This document shows positions 50,105 through 60,270 of a stretch of 64,000 nt of DNA, one piece after another. The translations under genes were made by a program, and so were the position numbers. The notes below the pieces were generated by a model that ran no database searches, had not been told where the DNA came from, and saw only the letters and a list, made by a program, of their open reading frames with translations. Numbering within the stretch: the first letter of the stretch is position 1; every line of letters starts with the position of its first letter. Source of the DNA: Larkinella arboricola (lineage in GTDB: Bacteria; Bacteroidota; Bacteroidia; Cytophagales; Spirosomataceae); assembly GCF_003259745.1 (NCBI RefSeq), contig NZ_QLMC01000001.1, forward strand, positions 434,001 through 498,000, written 5' to 3'.

Positions 50105-53100
50105 ATGAAAAGAAAGAACTTTTACCAGCCAGGACCGGCTTTTATCCTCCTGATAGCCTTAGTGCTTAGTACGTTCGGCCAGCTGGCCGCTCAGGATACC
50201 CGCGAAATACAGGGAACCGTACGCGAAAAAGTCGGACAGGCACCGATGCCCGGTGTCAATGTGGTGATTAAAGGAACCAGCCGGGGCACCAGCACAAACG
50301 CCGAAGGCCAGTTCTCCATCAGCGCCAAACCCAGTGATGTTCTCATCTTCTCGTTTATCGGTTACGTTAGCCAGGAAATAGCCGTTGGTAACCAGACAAC
50401 GATCAATATGGAGTTAAATGCGGACGTACAGGCCCTGAACGAAATTGTGGTTACGGGATATTCGGCCCAGCGCAAGAAAGACATTACGGGTTCGGTAGCC
50501 ATTGTCGATATGAAAGCCGTCAAATCCGTACCCGCAGGTTCGGCGGTGCAGGCGCTTCAGGGGCAGGCTTCGGGCGTTAACGTCATCAGTTCGGGCGTAC
50601 CGGGGGCCAACAGCCGGATTTTTGTACGGGGGGTTACATCCTTTGGCGACACCCAACCGCTGGTGATTGTTGACGGTATTCAGGCCGATCTGAACAACAT
50701 CAGCGCCGACGATGTGGAATCCATTCAGGTGTTGAAAGACGCCGGAGCTGCGGCCATTTACGGGGTGCGGGGTGCCAACGGGGTTATTGTCGTTACGACC
50801 AAAAAGGGGAAATCCGGTCGTCCAACGGTTACCTACGACGCCTATTACGGCACCCAGCGCCCGCTGCCGGGTAATCCGTTCGACCTGCTGAACGCTCAGG
50901 ATTTTATGAAGGTGGTGCAGATTGCCACACCCAACAATCCGATTTTTGCTAACGGAATGCCCGATTATCTGTATGCCGGGCCGGGTGTGGCCGGGGTTGC
51001 CAAAGCCGGAGATCCCGCCGTGGACCCCGCCAAATACAGCTTCGACCCCATCAATACCGCCAATAACTACCTGATTCAGCGGGTTAATCAAACCGGCACC
51101 GACTGGTTTCACGAGCTGTTCAAACCGGCTCCGATGACCAATCATACGCTGACGGCCAGCGGAGGCACCGACAAGTCAAATTACCTGTTTTCCGTCAACT
51201 ACATCAGCCAGCAGGGCACGCTGATTGAAACGTACCTGAAACGGTATTCGGCCCGCATCAATACCGGCTTTAAAATCGGCGATCACATCCGCATCGGCGA
51301 AAATGCCAACGTCTATTACCGGCAAAGCCCGAGTTTCGGGAATCAGGCGGAGTTTGGCAACCTGTCGGCCGTTTATAAAATGATGCCGATCATTCCGGTC
51401 TACGACATCATGGGCAACTACGGCGGGACGTTTGCCGGTCCGTCGCTGGGCAGTAACCAGAATCCCGTTGCCATGCAGCAGCGCACCCGCAACAACCGCG
51501 ATCATTCGTGGAACATCGTCGGGAATATGTATGCCGAGGTGGATTTCCTGAAACATTTTACCGCCCGCACGAGCTTCGGCGGTACCGTGGCCAACGGTTA
51601 TAACCAGTCGTTCAACTTTACCCAGTACGACAACAAGCAGGGCAACAGTTCACCGAACAGCTACAGCGAAAGCTCGAGCTACAGCAGTACCATCATGTGG
51701 ACCAATACGCTGAATTACAGCAATCTGTTCGGTAAACATAACCTTCAGGTGCTGGCCGGTTCGGAGATCGTAAAAAATACGGGCCGGGGCGTTGGCGGAA
51801 GTTCGCAGGCATTTTTTGCCACCGATTACAATTACCTCGTGCTGGGCAACGGCACCGCCGGGGTGACCAACTTCAGCAACGCCTTTGTCAATAGCCTGTA
51901 CTCGCTGTTTGCCCGGGTTGATTACGCCTTTGACGATAAATACCTCGTGGGGGCTACGGTTCGCCGGGACGGTTCTTCCCGCTTCGGGTCCGATATGCGG
52001 TTTGGCGTCTTCCCCTCGGTGTCGCTCGGCTGGCGCGTTACCGGCGAACGGTTTATGAAAGACATTCTCTGGCTGAACGAACTGAAAGTGCGCGGGAGCT
52101 ACGGGGTGCTGGGTTCGCAGAACAACGTGAGTCCGGAAAACGCCTTTAGTCTGTACGGCGGTGGGTACGGCAACGCTTATTACGACATCGGTGGAACCAG
52201 CAACAGCGTCCGGCAGGGCTTTATTCAAACCCGGATTGGCAACTCCCGGACCGGCTGGGAGGAAAACGTCGTGTCGAACATCGGCTTCGACGCCACCCTG
52301 CTGAACAACAAGCTCGATCTGTCGGTGGAATACTACCGGAAATCAATCAACGGTCTGCTGTTTACGCAGCCGCTGCCCGCAACGGTGGGCGGGGCTACGG
52401 CGCCCGTCGTCAACATCGGTGACATTCGGAATACCGGTCTGGACGCTTCGGTGACCTTCCGGGGCCGCATCACCAGCGATCTGCAATTTTCGGTCGGAAC
52501 CAACATCACCACCTATAAAAACGTAGCCGTTGACATTCCGACGCCCGGTTATTTCGACGTGGCCAGTTTGCAGGGCATGGGCACGCTGGTTCGGAATCAG
52601 AAGGGCCAGCCGGTCAGTTCATTCTTCGGGTATGACGTGCTGGGGCTGTTTAATTCGGAGCAGGAAGTAGCCGAAGCGCCCGCCCAGAGTGGAGCCGCCC
52701 CCGGTCGTTTCCGGTACCGCGATGTCAACGGCGATGGTGCCATCACCCCCGAAGACCGTACGTTCCTGGGCAGTCCGAATCCGGATTTCACCTACGGCCT
52801 GAACCTCGGCCTGAACTACAAAGGCTTCGACTTTTCAACCATTTTCTACGGGTCGCAGGGCAACGAAATCGTCAATACCATCCGGTCTTATACCCATTTT
52901 TACGCGGGTTATATCGGCAACAAAAGCAATGTGCTGCTGAATGCCTGGACACCGGAAAATACCAACACCACCGTACCGAAAATTGAAACTGGTACGTCGC
53001 TGAGCACCTCGGGCGCCCTCAATTCCTATTTTGTGGAAGACGGTTCGTACCTGCGGTTGCGGTCGCTGATTCTGGGCTATACGCTGAAACCGTCGGTGTT

Positions 53101-53281
53101 GCAGAAAGTAGGTATTCCGAAGCTGCGCGTTTATGGACAGGCGACCAATCTGTTTACCATCACCAAATACACTGGTCTGGACCCCGAACTGGGTGGCAGC
53201 AGCTCCAACTTCGGCATCGATTACGGCAATTATCCCAACAACCAGCGGACGTTTCTGCTGGGCGTCAACCTTTCATTCTAA
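50105..53281 (+). CDS. susC: SusC-like TonB-dependent outer membrane transporter
   Basis: This 1058-residue outer membrane beta-barrel imports oligosaccharides or other large solutes. A signal peptide (FILLIALVLSTFGQLAAQ) precedes a carboxypeptidase-regulatory-like domain (about 35-110: IQGTVREKVGQAPMPGVNVVIKGTSRGT). A plug domain (about 115-235: NEIVVTGYSAQRKKDITGSVAIV, IFVRGVTSFGDTQPLVIVDG, GVRGANGVIVVTTKKGKSG) and the barrel follow. NEIVVTGY is a conserved TonB-box-proximal sequence of SusC proteins. SusD follows 27 bases downstream. No sugar-specific feature is seen. Confidence 0.96.
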   Translation: MKRKNFYQPGPAFILLIALVLSTFGQLAAQDTREIQGTVREKVGQAPMPGVNVVIKGTSRGTSTNAEGQFSISAKPSDVLIFSFIGYVSQEIAVGNQTTINMELNADVQALNEIVVTGYSAQRKKDITGSVAIVDMKAVKSVPAGSAVQALQGQASGVNVISSGVPGANSRIFVRGVTSFGDTQPLVIVDGIQADLNNISADDVESIQVLKDAGAAAIYGVRGANGVIVVTTKKGKSGRPTVTYDAYYGTQRPLPGNPFDLLNAQDFMKVVQIATPNNPIFANGMPDYLYAGPGVAGVAKAGDPAVDPAKYSFDPINTANNYLIQRVNQTGTDWFHELFKPAPMTNHTLTASGGTDKSNYLFSVNYISQQGTLIETYLKRYSARINTGFKIGDHIRIGENANVYYRQSPSFGNQAEFGNLSAVYKMMPIIPVYDIMGNYGGTFAGPSLGSNQNPVAMQQRTRNNRDHSWNIVGNMYAEVDFLKHFTARTSFGGTVANGYNQSFNFTQYDNKQGNSSPNSYSESSSYSSTIMWTNTLNYSNLFGKHNLQVLAGSEIVKNTGRGVGGSSQAFFATDYNYLVLGNGTAGVTNFSNAFVNSLYSLFARVDYAFDDKYLVGATVRRDGSSRFGSDMRFGVFPSVSLGWRVTGERFMKDILWLNELKVRGSYGVLGSQNNVSPENAFSLYGGGYGNAYYDIGGTSNSVRQGFIQTRIGNSRTGWEENVVSNIGFDATLLNNKLDLSVEYYRKSINGLLFTQPLPATVGGATAPVVNIGDIRNTGLDASVTFRGRITSDLQFSVGTNITTYKNVAVDIPTPGYFDVASLQGMGTLVRNQKGQPVSSFFGYDVLGLFNSEQEVAEAPAQSGAAPGRFRYRDVNGDGAITPEDRTFLGSPNPDFTYGLNLGLNYKGFDFSTIFYGSQGNEIVNTIRSYTHFYAGYIGNKSNVLLNAWTPENTNTTVPKIETGTSLSTSGALNSYFVEDGSYLRLRSLILGYTLKPSVLQKVGIPKLRVYGQATNLFTITKYTGLDPELGGSSSNFGIDYGNYPNNQRTFLLGVNLSF

Positions 53282-53308
53282 AACCGGCCCTGTTCAACCC
53301 AAGCGATC

Positions 53309-55081
53309 ATGAAAAGACATTCCTTTAAACTGATTCTGACAGGCTTAATTCTATTTTTCTCGGCCTGTAAAAACGAATTTCTGGAAGAAGAACCGATTGG
53401 TTCCATCAACGAAAAAACGCTGGCGACCCGCTCCGGCATCAATGGCGTACTGATCGGGGCTTATTCGCTGCTCGACGGGGTGGGGGCTACCGGCGGGGGC
53501 ATCTGGAGCAGCCCGACCGTCATGGCCAGCATAGCCTCCGACGATGCGCACGTCGGCACCGAGCCCAACGGTTTGCTGGCGTCCTACGAAGCCTACACCC
53601 ACGACCCCACCACCTCGTCGACTAACGAGAAGTGGCAGTTTCTGTATGCCGCCGTTCAGCGCGCCAACGACGTGTTGCGACTGTTGCCGAAAGTAACCGG
53701 CTTATCGGCCGATGAAGTTACGCAACTCCAGGCCGAAGCCCGGTTTTTGCGGGCGGTTTACCACTTTGAAGCGGCCAAACACTGGCGGAATGTGCCGTAT
53801 CTGGACGAAACCATTACGTACGACGCCGGGAATTACAACGTCAGCAACACGGACCCGATCTGGCCGAAAATTGAAGCCGATTTCCAGTTTGCCGCCGACA
53901 ATCTGACCCCCACCAAAGCCGATGTGGGCCGGGCCAATAAATGGGCGGCCAAGGCTTTTATGGCGAAAGTCTACCTGTTTCAGCACAAATACACGGAAGC
54001 CAAACCCCTGCTGGCCGACATCATTGCCAACGGAGTGACCGCCAACGGCAAAAAGTACGCCCTGACCGAACAGTATTTCGATAATTTCCGCACCGACAAA
54101 AAACACGGCCCCGAAGCGGTTTTTACCGTGCAGATGTCGGTCTATGACCGGGCCAACGGCGCCAACGGCAATGGCGCCGATATGTACAACGGGCCGTTCG
54201 GTGGGCCGCCTTCCTGTTGCTACGGCTGGTTGCAGCCCTCGTTTGATCTGGTCAACGCTTACCAGACCGATCCGAACACGGGTTTGCCGTTGATGGATAC
54301 CTACGACAAGACGCCCGTCAAGCACGATCAGGGCATTTCGTCCTCCGCAGCCTTTACACCCCATACCGGTACGCTGGACCCGCGCCTGGACTGGAACGTG
54401 GGCCGACGCGGCATTCCGTACCTGGACTGGGGCCTGCACCCCGGTATGGCCTGGATTCGCCAACAGAACACGGGTGGCCCCTATAGCGTCATCAAAAACA
54501 TTGCCTGGCAGGCCCGCATTGCCACCGACCGGGAAAACGCCAATACCAACAATCCCTACAATATGATCCGGTTTGCCGACGTACTGCTGTGGGCCGCTGA
54601 GGTCGAAGTGGAGGTTGGGAGTCTGGCGCAGGCCGAAACGTACGTCAACCAGATTCGGGCGCGGGCGGCCAATCCGGCGGGTTTTGTGAAGAAATACATC
54701 GACAACGCGGCTCCGTTGAAAGGATTTACCAACGAACCGGCGGCCAATTACAAAGTGGGCCTATATAACGGTCAGTTTGTGCAGAAAGGCCAGGAGTTTG
54801 CCCGTCAGGCCGTTCGCTTCGAACGCCGACTGGAACTGGCGCTGGAACACCACCGGTTTTTCGATCTGCAACGCTACGACAAGGGCACCGGCTTTATGGC
54901 AACGCTCCTGAACAAATACCTGAATTACGAAGCTTCCGTGCCGAATTATTTCAACCAGGATTATATGAAAGGTGCTTTCTTTACGAAAGGGAAAAACGAG
55001 CTGTACCCGATCCCGCAGGCCCAGATTGATCTGAGCATGAAAGACGGTCAGCCGACGCTTAAACAAAACCCAGGCTATTAA
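53309..55081 (+). CDS. susD: SusD-like surface lipoprotein
   Basis: This 590-residue lipoprotein (lipobox FFSACKN) covers the SusC channel and binds the substrate. The RagB/SusD fold shows in NEKTLATRSGINGVLIGAYSLLDG, NEKWQFLYAAVQRANDVLRLLPK, EARFLRAVYHFEAAKHWRNVPYLDE and EFARQAVRFERRLELALEHHRFFDLQRYDKG. It ends ELYPIPQAQIDLSMKDGQPTLKQNPGY, typical of the family. It is the second gene of the operon; the gap to susC is 27 bases and to the first oxidoreductase gene 18 bases. Confidence 0.96.
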   Translation: MKRHSFKLILTGLILFFSACKNEFLEEEPIGSINEKTLATRSGINGVLIGAYSLLDGVGATGGGIWSSPTVMASIASDDAHVGTEPNGLLASYEAYTHDPTTSSTNEKWQFLYAAVQRANDVLRLLPKVTGLSADEVTQLQAEARFLRAVYHFEAAKHWRNVPYLDETITYDAGNYNVSNTDPIWPKIEADFQFAADNLTPTKADVGRANKWAAKAFMAKVYLFQHKYTEAKPLLADIIANGVTANGKKYALTEQYFDNFRTDKKHGPEAVFTVQMSVYDRANGANGNGADMYNGPFGGPPSCCYGWLQPSFDLVNAYQTDPNTGLPLMDTYDKTPVKHDQGISSSAAFTPHTGTLDPRLDWNVGRRGIPYLDWGLHPGMAWIRQQNTGGPYSVIKNIAWQARIATDRENANTNNPYNMIRFADVLLWAAEVEVEVGSLAQAETYVNQIRARAANPAGFVKKYIDNAAPLKGFTNEPAANYKVGLYNGQFVQKGQEFARQAVRFERRLELALEHHRFFDLQRYDKGTGFMATLLNKYLNYEASVPNYFNQDYMKGAFFTKGKNELYPIPQAQIDLSMKDGQPTLKQNPGY

Positions 55082-55099
55082 CTTTCTGACTATTCCACC

Positions 55100-56365
55100 A
55101 TGAAAACCTCCAACAACCCTCCATCATCTACATCGCCCGAACAGGCCGCCCTCAACCGACGCTCGTTTCTGCGTTCGGCGGGTCTGGGCGCAACGGCCCT
55201 GGGCCTGCTCCCGATGGCCTGCTCGACCGGAAAACAACCCGCTCAGTCCACCGCCGGAAAGCCACCTATTCAGGGCTTCGAGCGGACGCAGGAAGCGGGC
55301 ACCGCTAAAAAGTGGACCCCAGTCTCGGACCGCAAAGTTCGCGTCGGTATCGTCGGCTACGGCCTGTGTAAATTCGGTGCCGAGTTCGGGTTCCAGAATC
55401 ACCCGAACGTCGAGATTGTGGCCGTCAGCGATCTGTTTCCGGATCGTTGCGAGCAACTGGCCAAAGCCTGCCGCTGTACCAAAACGTATCCGTCGCTGGA
55501 AGAACTGGTCAAAGACGACCGTATCGAAGCGGTTTTCATTGCCACCGACGCCCCCAGCCACGCCAAACAGGCCATCCTGGCCCTGAAACACGGTAAACAC
55601 GTGGCCTCGGCGGTTCCGGCGGTATTCGGTTCGCTGGAAGAAGCCGATCAGTTGTACGAAGCCGTGAAAACCAGCGGCAAAAAGTACATGATGTTCGAAA
55701 CGTCCTGTTTCCACGAGGACCTGTACGCCATGCGCCAGATTTACAACGCGGGCGGTTTGGGCAAGCTCGTGTATTCAGAAGGCGAATATTACCACTACAT
55801 GGACGATCCACTGCCGTCCTACAAGGAGTGGCGCGTCGGGCTGCCCCCGCAGTACTACCCAACCCACTCCAACGCCTATTACATCGGTGTTACGGGCGGC
55901 AGTTTTACCGAAGTTTCCTGTCTGGGAATGCCGAGCATTGTGGAGCAACTCAAGCCCGCCAATAACCGCTATAAAAACCCTTTTGGCTCGGAAATCGCGA
56001 TGTTTCGCACCAGCGAAGGCGGTTCGTCGCGGATGGCCGTCAGTTGGGATACGCCCGGCGACCACGGCGAACGGGGCCGGATTCGCGGGCAGAGGGGTTC
56101 GTTTTACGGCAAATATGAGGGGCTGGAAAAAGTCCTGCCCGATCTCGTTCGTCCGGCGCTGCCACCCGGTGTGGATGCCGGAGGGCACGGCGGCTCCCAC
56201 GGACGACTGACCGACGAGTTTATTACGGCCATTTTGCAGGACCGGCAGCCGCTCGTAGACATTTCCATGGCCCTGAATATGACGGTTTCCGGGATTGTCG
56301 CCCATCAGTCGGCGATGAGAAACGGGGAGACGTTAAAAATTCCACAGTACAAAATTCTATCCTAA
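55100..56365 (+). CDS. Gfo/Idh/MocA oxidoreductase, Tat-exported lipoprotein (first copy)
   Basis: This 421-residue NAD(P)-dependent sugar oxidoreductase has a Tat signal (NRRSFLRSAGLGATALG) that ends in a likely lipobox (LLPMACS). The Rossmann domain starts VRVGIVGYGLCKFGAEF; the fold continues with VSDLFPDRCEQLA and VFIATDAPSHAKQAI, then KHVASAVPA, where most relatives have EKP. PTHSNAYYIGVTGG and GHGGSHGRLTDEFI lie in the C-terminal domain. Some relatives (GH109, GH177, GH179) cleave glycosides by transient oxidation, so a glycosidase role is possible. A paralogue follows 4 bases downstream. Confidence 0.9.
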   Translation: MKTSNNPPSSTSPEQAALNRRSFLRSAGLGATALGLLPMACSTGKQPAQSTAGKPPIQGFERTQEAGTAKKWTPVSDRKVRVGIVGYGLCKFGAEFGFQNHPNVEIVAVSDLFPDRCEQLAKACRCTKTYPSLEELVKDDRIEAVFIATDAPSHAKQAILALKHGKHVASAVPAVFGSLEEADQLYEAVKTSGKKYMMFETSCFHEDLYAMRQIYNAGGLGKLVYSEGEYYHYMDDPLPSYKEWRVGLPPQYYPTHSNAYYIGVTGGSFTEVSCLGMPSIVEQLKPANNRYKNPFGSEIAMFRTSEGGSSRMAVSWDTPGDHGERGRIRGQRGSFYGKYEGLEKVLPDLVRPALPPGVDAGGHGGSHGRLTDEFITAILQDRQPLVDISMALNMTVSGIVAHQSAMRNGETLKIPQYKILS

Positions 56366-56369
56366 CGGC

Positions 56370-57596
56370 ATGACTAACCCTACCACAAAACATTTCTTAA
56401 AGCGTCGCGAATTTCTGAGCAAAGCCGGACTGTCGGCGGCTGCGCTGTCGGTGGCACCCCGGTTTGCCTTCGCGGCACCGTCGGTTCAGGACCGTAAAGT
56501 CCGGATTGGCATTGTCGGCGGACGGTTTGGGCTGGGCTTTTATTTCCACGAGCACCCCAACTGCATTGTCGAAGCCGTCAGCGATCTGTTGCCCGACCGC
56601 CGGGCCGCGCTCATGAAAACCTATAAATGTTCGAAGAGTTACGAGTCGCTCGACAAACTACTGCGTGATCCCAAGGTCGAAGCGGTATTTCTGGCCACCC
56701 CCGCCCCCGATCACGCCAAGCACGTCCTGGCGAGTCTGAAAGCCGGGAAGCATGTCTTATGCGCCGTTCCGGCGGCTTTAACGCTGGAGGATTGCGCCAA
56801 GCTGCGGGACGAGGTGAAGCGGAGCGGATTAACCTACATGATGGCCGAAACCTCCACGTACCGGCAAAGTACGATTTCCGTCAAGAAAATGTACAAAGAA
56901 GGGAAGTTTGGGACTCTTTTCAGCGCGGCTGCCGAATACAACCACCCAGGTCTGGAAGTACTGTATTTTGAGAACGGTAAACCCACCTGGCGACACGGAT
57001 TGCCGCCCATGCTCTACCCGACACACTGCACGGCTTTCCTGATTGCGGTAACCGGCGAGCGCCTGACCCACGTGAGCGGCATGGGTTGGGGCGACGACAG
57101 CCCCGTATTGAAGGGGAACCCCTACAAAAATCCGTTCTGGAACGAAACCGCCTTTTTCAAAACCAACCGGGGAACGCCGTTTCGGGTGGAAGTCAACTGG
57201 CGGGGTGCCCTCCGCAACGCCGAACGGGGCGAATGGCGGGGTGAGAAAATGAGCTTTTACATGCCCCAGAATGAAACCGGTGAATCCACCATCGTGCGGG
57301 TGGCCGACAAACTGGGGCGCGACGACGGCGGTTTTCAGAATAAGGAAAACATCGTCGAAGCGTTTAAACAGCCGCTCTGGTGGGAAACCGATCTGTTACC
57401 GGCTCCCCTGCGGCACAACAGCGGACACGGCGGATCGCACACGTTTATCACCCACGAATTTATCGACGCCATCGTCAAAAACCGCCAGCCCGAAGTAAAC
57501 ATTCACGAAGCTCTGGCGTATACCGCCCCCGGCATTGTGGCCCACGAGTCGGCCCTGAAAAACGGAGAATACCTGAAGATTCCCAGTTTCGATTAA
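56370..57596 (+). CDS. Gfo/Idh/MocA oxidoreductase, Tat-exported (second copy)
   Basis: This 408-residue paralogue of the preceding protein has a Tat signal (LKRREFLSKAGLSAAALSVAP) without a lipobox. VRIGIVGGRFGLGFYFHEHP starts the NAD-binding domain. VSDLLPDRRAAL, VFLATPAPDHAKHVLA and KHVLCAVPAALT follow. LYPTHCTAFLIAVTGE and SGHGGSHTFITHEFIDAI parallel the first copy. The two proteins probably oxidise and reduce the same or a related sugar in the periplasm, or act as an oxidation-based glycosidase and partner. A 120-base gap with no terminator separates it from the aminotransferase gene. Confidence 0.9.
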   Translation: MTNPTTKHFLKRREFLSKAGLSAAALSVAPRFAFAAPSVQDRKVRIGIVGGRFGLGFYFHEHPNCIVEAVSDLLPDRRAALMKTYKCSKSYESLDKLLRDPKVEAVFLATPAPDHAKHVLASLKAGKHVLCAVPAALTLEDCAKLRDEVKRSGLTYMMAETSTYRQSTISVKKMYKEGKFGTLFSAAAEYNHPGLEVLYFENGKPTWRHGLPPMLYPTHCTAFLIAVTGERLTHVSGMGWGDDSPVLKGNPYKNPFWNETAFFKTNRGTPFRVEVNWRGALRNAERGEWRGEKMSFYMPQNETGESTIVRVADKLGRDDGGFQNKENIVEAFKQPLWWETDLLPAPLRHNSGHGGSHTFITHEFIDAIVKNRQPEVNIHEALAYTAPGIVAHESALKNGEYLKIPSFD

Positions 57597-57716
57597 CCCA
57601 AAGGTGAGGCAGGCTGGATCGGTTGGTGAATGCCGTACCTACGCCAACCGATCCGGTCCGTCTGCCGAATCGTAGAAAATGGAAAATAGATCAATTGAAT
57701 CCAATCTGAATTGACA

Positions 57717-59069
57717 ATGAGCATGTGGCCGAAATCGCAGGAAATTCTCAAAACCAACGAACAATGGATACCCGGTGGTGTGGTATCGCTCAACCGGAAA
57801 TCCGACCCCAATATCTGCTTTACGCGCGGAATGGGCAGCCGCGTCTGGGATATTGAGGGGAACGAATACATTGATTATCAGGCTGGTTTTGCAGCCACGT
57901 TCCTCGGTCACAACGATCCGGATATTACCGAAGCCGTTCGTCAGGCGCTTGGCAATGACACGGTACTGATGGGCGCCGGCCCTACCGATCTGGAAGGACA
58001 ATTTGCCGAGCTGTTTTGCAGACACGTTTCGTCGGTCGAGAGCCTGCAAATTACCTCGACGGGCTCGGAGGCCACCTACCACGCCATGCGCATCGCCCGG
58101 GCCGTAACGGGCCGCGATCACGTCATTGTCATGCAGGGCGGTTACAACGGCTGGCACAACGACGTAGCGTGCAACGTAATCAGCAGCCTGAACGATGTGG
58201 GGCCGCGTGTCAGCCCCGGCGAATACCCATTCGATGCGCTTTCCGCCGGTATTCCGGAGGTGCACAAATCGCTGGTTCACATCGTCAACTACAACGATCT
58301 GGATTCGGTGGAGTACGTTCTGAAACGGTATCCGGTGGCCTGCCTGATTCTCGAACCGATTTTGCAGAACATCGGTATTGTTAAACCAAAAGCCGGTTAT
58401 CTGGAAGGTTTGCGGCAACTGGCCGACGAGCACGGTTTTCTGCTCATTTTCGACGAAGTAAAAACCGGGTTTCGCCACGCCATCGGCGGCTACCAAAGCC
58501 TGTGCGGTATTCAGCCGGACCTGAGCACGTTCGGAAAAGCCGTTGCCAACGGGTACCCGCTGGGCGTTATTGGCGGGAAAAAGAAATACATGGATTATTT
58601 CGTACACCCCGATCGCGACAAACGGGTGCTGATTGCGGGTACGTACAACGCCTTTCCGCTGACGACCGTGGCCGCCATTGCCACCCTGCAAAAACTCACG
58701 TCGCCGGAACACCGGGTATACGAGCACGTCAATCAGTTGGGGCAACGGCTGGAAGACGGCTTGAACACGATTTTTGCCGCAACGGGGCGACCGTTCCACC
58801 TGGCGCGGCAGGGGTCGGCGTACTGCCTGTATTTCATGGATCACGCGCCAGTCGATTTTCACGACATTGCCGCCAACCACGATTTTGCGCTGGACAAAGC
58901 ATACCGGGTTAAATTGATTGAAAAGGGCATTTTCAACTTCCCGCTCCCCATCAAGCAGGGCAGTATTTCGTTTGCCCATACCGTGCAGGACATTGATGAA
59001 ACGCTCGAAAAAACCGAAGCGGTGGTGAGCCAATTGTTTCAGCAAATTCCCCATTCTCAAATTGCCTGA
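57717..59069 (+). CDS. Class-III aminotransferase, GSAM-like
   Basis: This is a 450-residue PLP enzyme. The fold-type-I core shows GMGSRVWDIEGNEYIDYQAGFAATFLGH, LQITSTGSEATYHAMRIARAVTGRDHVIVMQGGYNGWH, LLIFDEVKTGFRHAIGGYQ (pyridine-N Asp) and LSTFGKAVANGYPLGVIGGKK (PLP Lys). It resembles glutamate-1-semialdehyde aminomutase. I start at the ATG at 57717, since the longer frame begins with TTG. Because it sits in a catabolic operon between sugar oxidoreductases and a dehydratase, amine transfer in sugar catabolism is more likely than tetrapyrrole synthesis. The substrate is unknown. Confidence 0.9.
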   Translation: MSMWPKSQEILKTNEQWIPGGVVSLNRKSDPNICFTRGMGSRVWDIEGNEYIDYQAGFAATFLGHNDPDITEAVRQALGNDTVLMGAGPTDLEGQFAELFCRHVSSVESLQITSTGSEATYHAMRIARAVTGRDHVIVMQGGYNGWHNDVACNVISSLNDVGPRVSPGEYPFDALSAGIPEVHKSLVHIVNYNDLDSVEYVLKRYPVACLILEPILQNIGIVKPKAGYLEGLRQLADEHGFLLIFDEVKTGFRHAIGGYQSLCGIQPDLSTFGKAVANGYPLGVIGGKKKYMDYFVHPDRDKRVLIAGTYNAFPLTTVAAIATLQKLTSPEHRVYEHVNQLGQRLEDGLNTIFAATGRPFHLARQGSAYCLYFMDHAPVDFHDIAANHDFALDKAYRVKLIEKGIFNFPLPIKQGSISFAHTVQDIDETLEKTEAVVSQLFQQIPHSQIA

Positions 59070-59087
59070 TTAACCCGCCCACAACGA

Positions 59088-60266
59088 ATGAAGATTACGG
59101 CTATTGAAACGCTGGTTTGCCATGCCCGCATGCGGAATTGGATTTTTGTAAAAGTGATCACCGACCAGCCCGGTTTGTGGGGCTGGGGCGAAGCGACCCT
59201 CGAGTGGCACACCCGCTCGGTGGTCGGGGCCATTGAAGACCTGTCGCAGTTGCTGATTGGCGAAGACCCCCGGCGGATCGAACACCTCTGGCAGATGATG
59301 TACCGCCAGCACTTCTGGCACGGCAACGGTATTGTGCGCGGAACGGCCATCAGCGGCATCGACATCGCCCTCTGGGACATTCTCGGTAAAATTCACGGTG
59401 TGCCCTGCCACGACCTCTGGGGCGGCCGGGTGCGCGATTACATCCGCCTGTACTGCCACCTCGGCGGGGGAAAAATGGAAGATTTTTACCAGACCCGCCC
59501 CGACGATGCCAACCGGTTTGGCGAACTGGCCCAGCAGGCCGTGGCCGACGGTTTTACGGCCTTCAAGTCGATGGCGGTGCCGGAAACCATGCCGCTGGAA
59601 GGCTTGCAACCCATCCATTACGCCGAAGCCTGCGTGAAAGCAATGCGCGAAGCCGTCGGCGACAGCATTGATATCATGGTCGATTGCCACGCCCGCCCGT
59701 CCCCGCGCATGGGTATGCAATTTGCCAAAGCCCTGGAGTCCTACGGTTTGTATTTCTTCGAAGAACCCTGCTGGCCCGAAACCATCGACGACATTGCCCT
59801 GATTCAGCGGGCGGTAAAAACCCCCATTGCCAGTGGCGAACGGCTGGTCGGTATTCACGCGTTCCGCGAGATGCTCGAAAAACGGGCTGTCAGCGTGATT
59901 CAGCCCGACATTACCCATTGTGGGGGCCTCAGCGAAGTGCGCCGGATTGCGGCCCTGGCCGAAGCGTACCGGGTGGCCGTGGCCCCGCACAATCCGCAGG
60001 GACCCGTCAGTACGGCGGCTTCCATCGAATTCGGTTTTGCCACGCCCTCGTACAGCATTTGCGAAAGCGTACACTGCGACGTTCCGTGGCGGGTCGATGT
60101 GGTCAGCGAAGGCTTTACGGTGCAGGAAAAAGGGCGAATCGTATACCCCAATCAGCGGCCGGGTTTGGGCATCGAAATAGACGAAAACGAAGTAAAAAAA
60201 CACCCGTTCCAGCAGGAAGTGCTGCAACGGACCTTCTACAAAGACGGCAGCGTCGGCGATTGGTAA
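59088..60266 (+). CDS. Enolase-superfamily sugar-acid dehydratase (galactonate-dehydratase-like)
   Basis: The 392-residue protein resembles DgoD (D-galactonate dehydratase) along its whole length. [27 protein letters not shown] and [38 protein letters not shown] open the capping domain. In the barrel the metal ligands and catalytic residues appear in [23 protein letters not shown] and ASGERLVG, and the catalytic His in [15 protein letters not shown]. This is the mandelate-racemase-type enolase family that dehydrates aldonic or related sugar acids. Substrate identity cannot be read from the sequence. The SDR gene follows 4 bases later. Confidence 0.9.
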   Translation: MKITAIETLVCHARMRNWIFVKVITDQPGLWGWGEATLEWHTRSVVGAIEDLSQLLIGEDPRRIEHLWQMMYRQHFWHGNGIVRGTAISGIDIALWDILGKIHGVPCHDLWGGRVRDYIRLYCHLGGGKMEDFYQTRPDDANRFGELAQQAVADGFTAFKSMAVPETMPLEGLQPIHYAEACVKAMREAVGDSIDIMVDCHARPSPRMGMQFAKALESYGLYFFEEPCWPETIDDIALIQRAVKTPIASGERLVGIHAFREMLEKRAVSVIQPDITHCGGLSEVRRIAALAEAYRVAVAPHNPQGPVSTAASIEFGFATPSYSICESVHCDVPWRVDVVSEGFTVQEKGRIVYPNQRPGLGIEIDENEVKKHPFQQEVLQRTFYKDGSVGDW

Positions 60267-60270
60267 CACG

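Noticed and set aside
57639-59060. 473-residue minus-strand frame
   Set aside because: It is a shadow of the aminotransferase gene, whose motifs are complete on the plus strand; the composition is rich in Arg, Val and His as expected for a shadow.
57717-59069. Aminotransferase as the housekeeping hemL gene
   Set aside because: Its position inside the SusCD operon argues for catabolism; without the rest of the genome this stays an inference.
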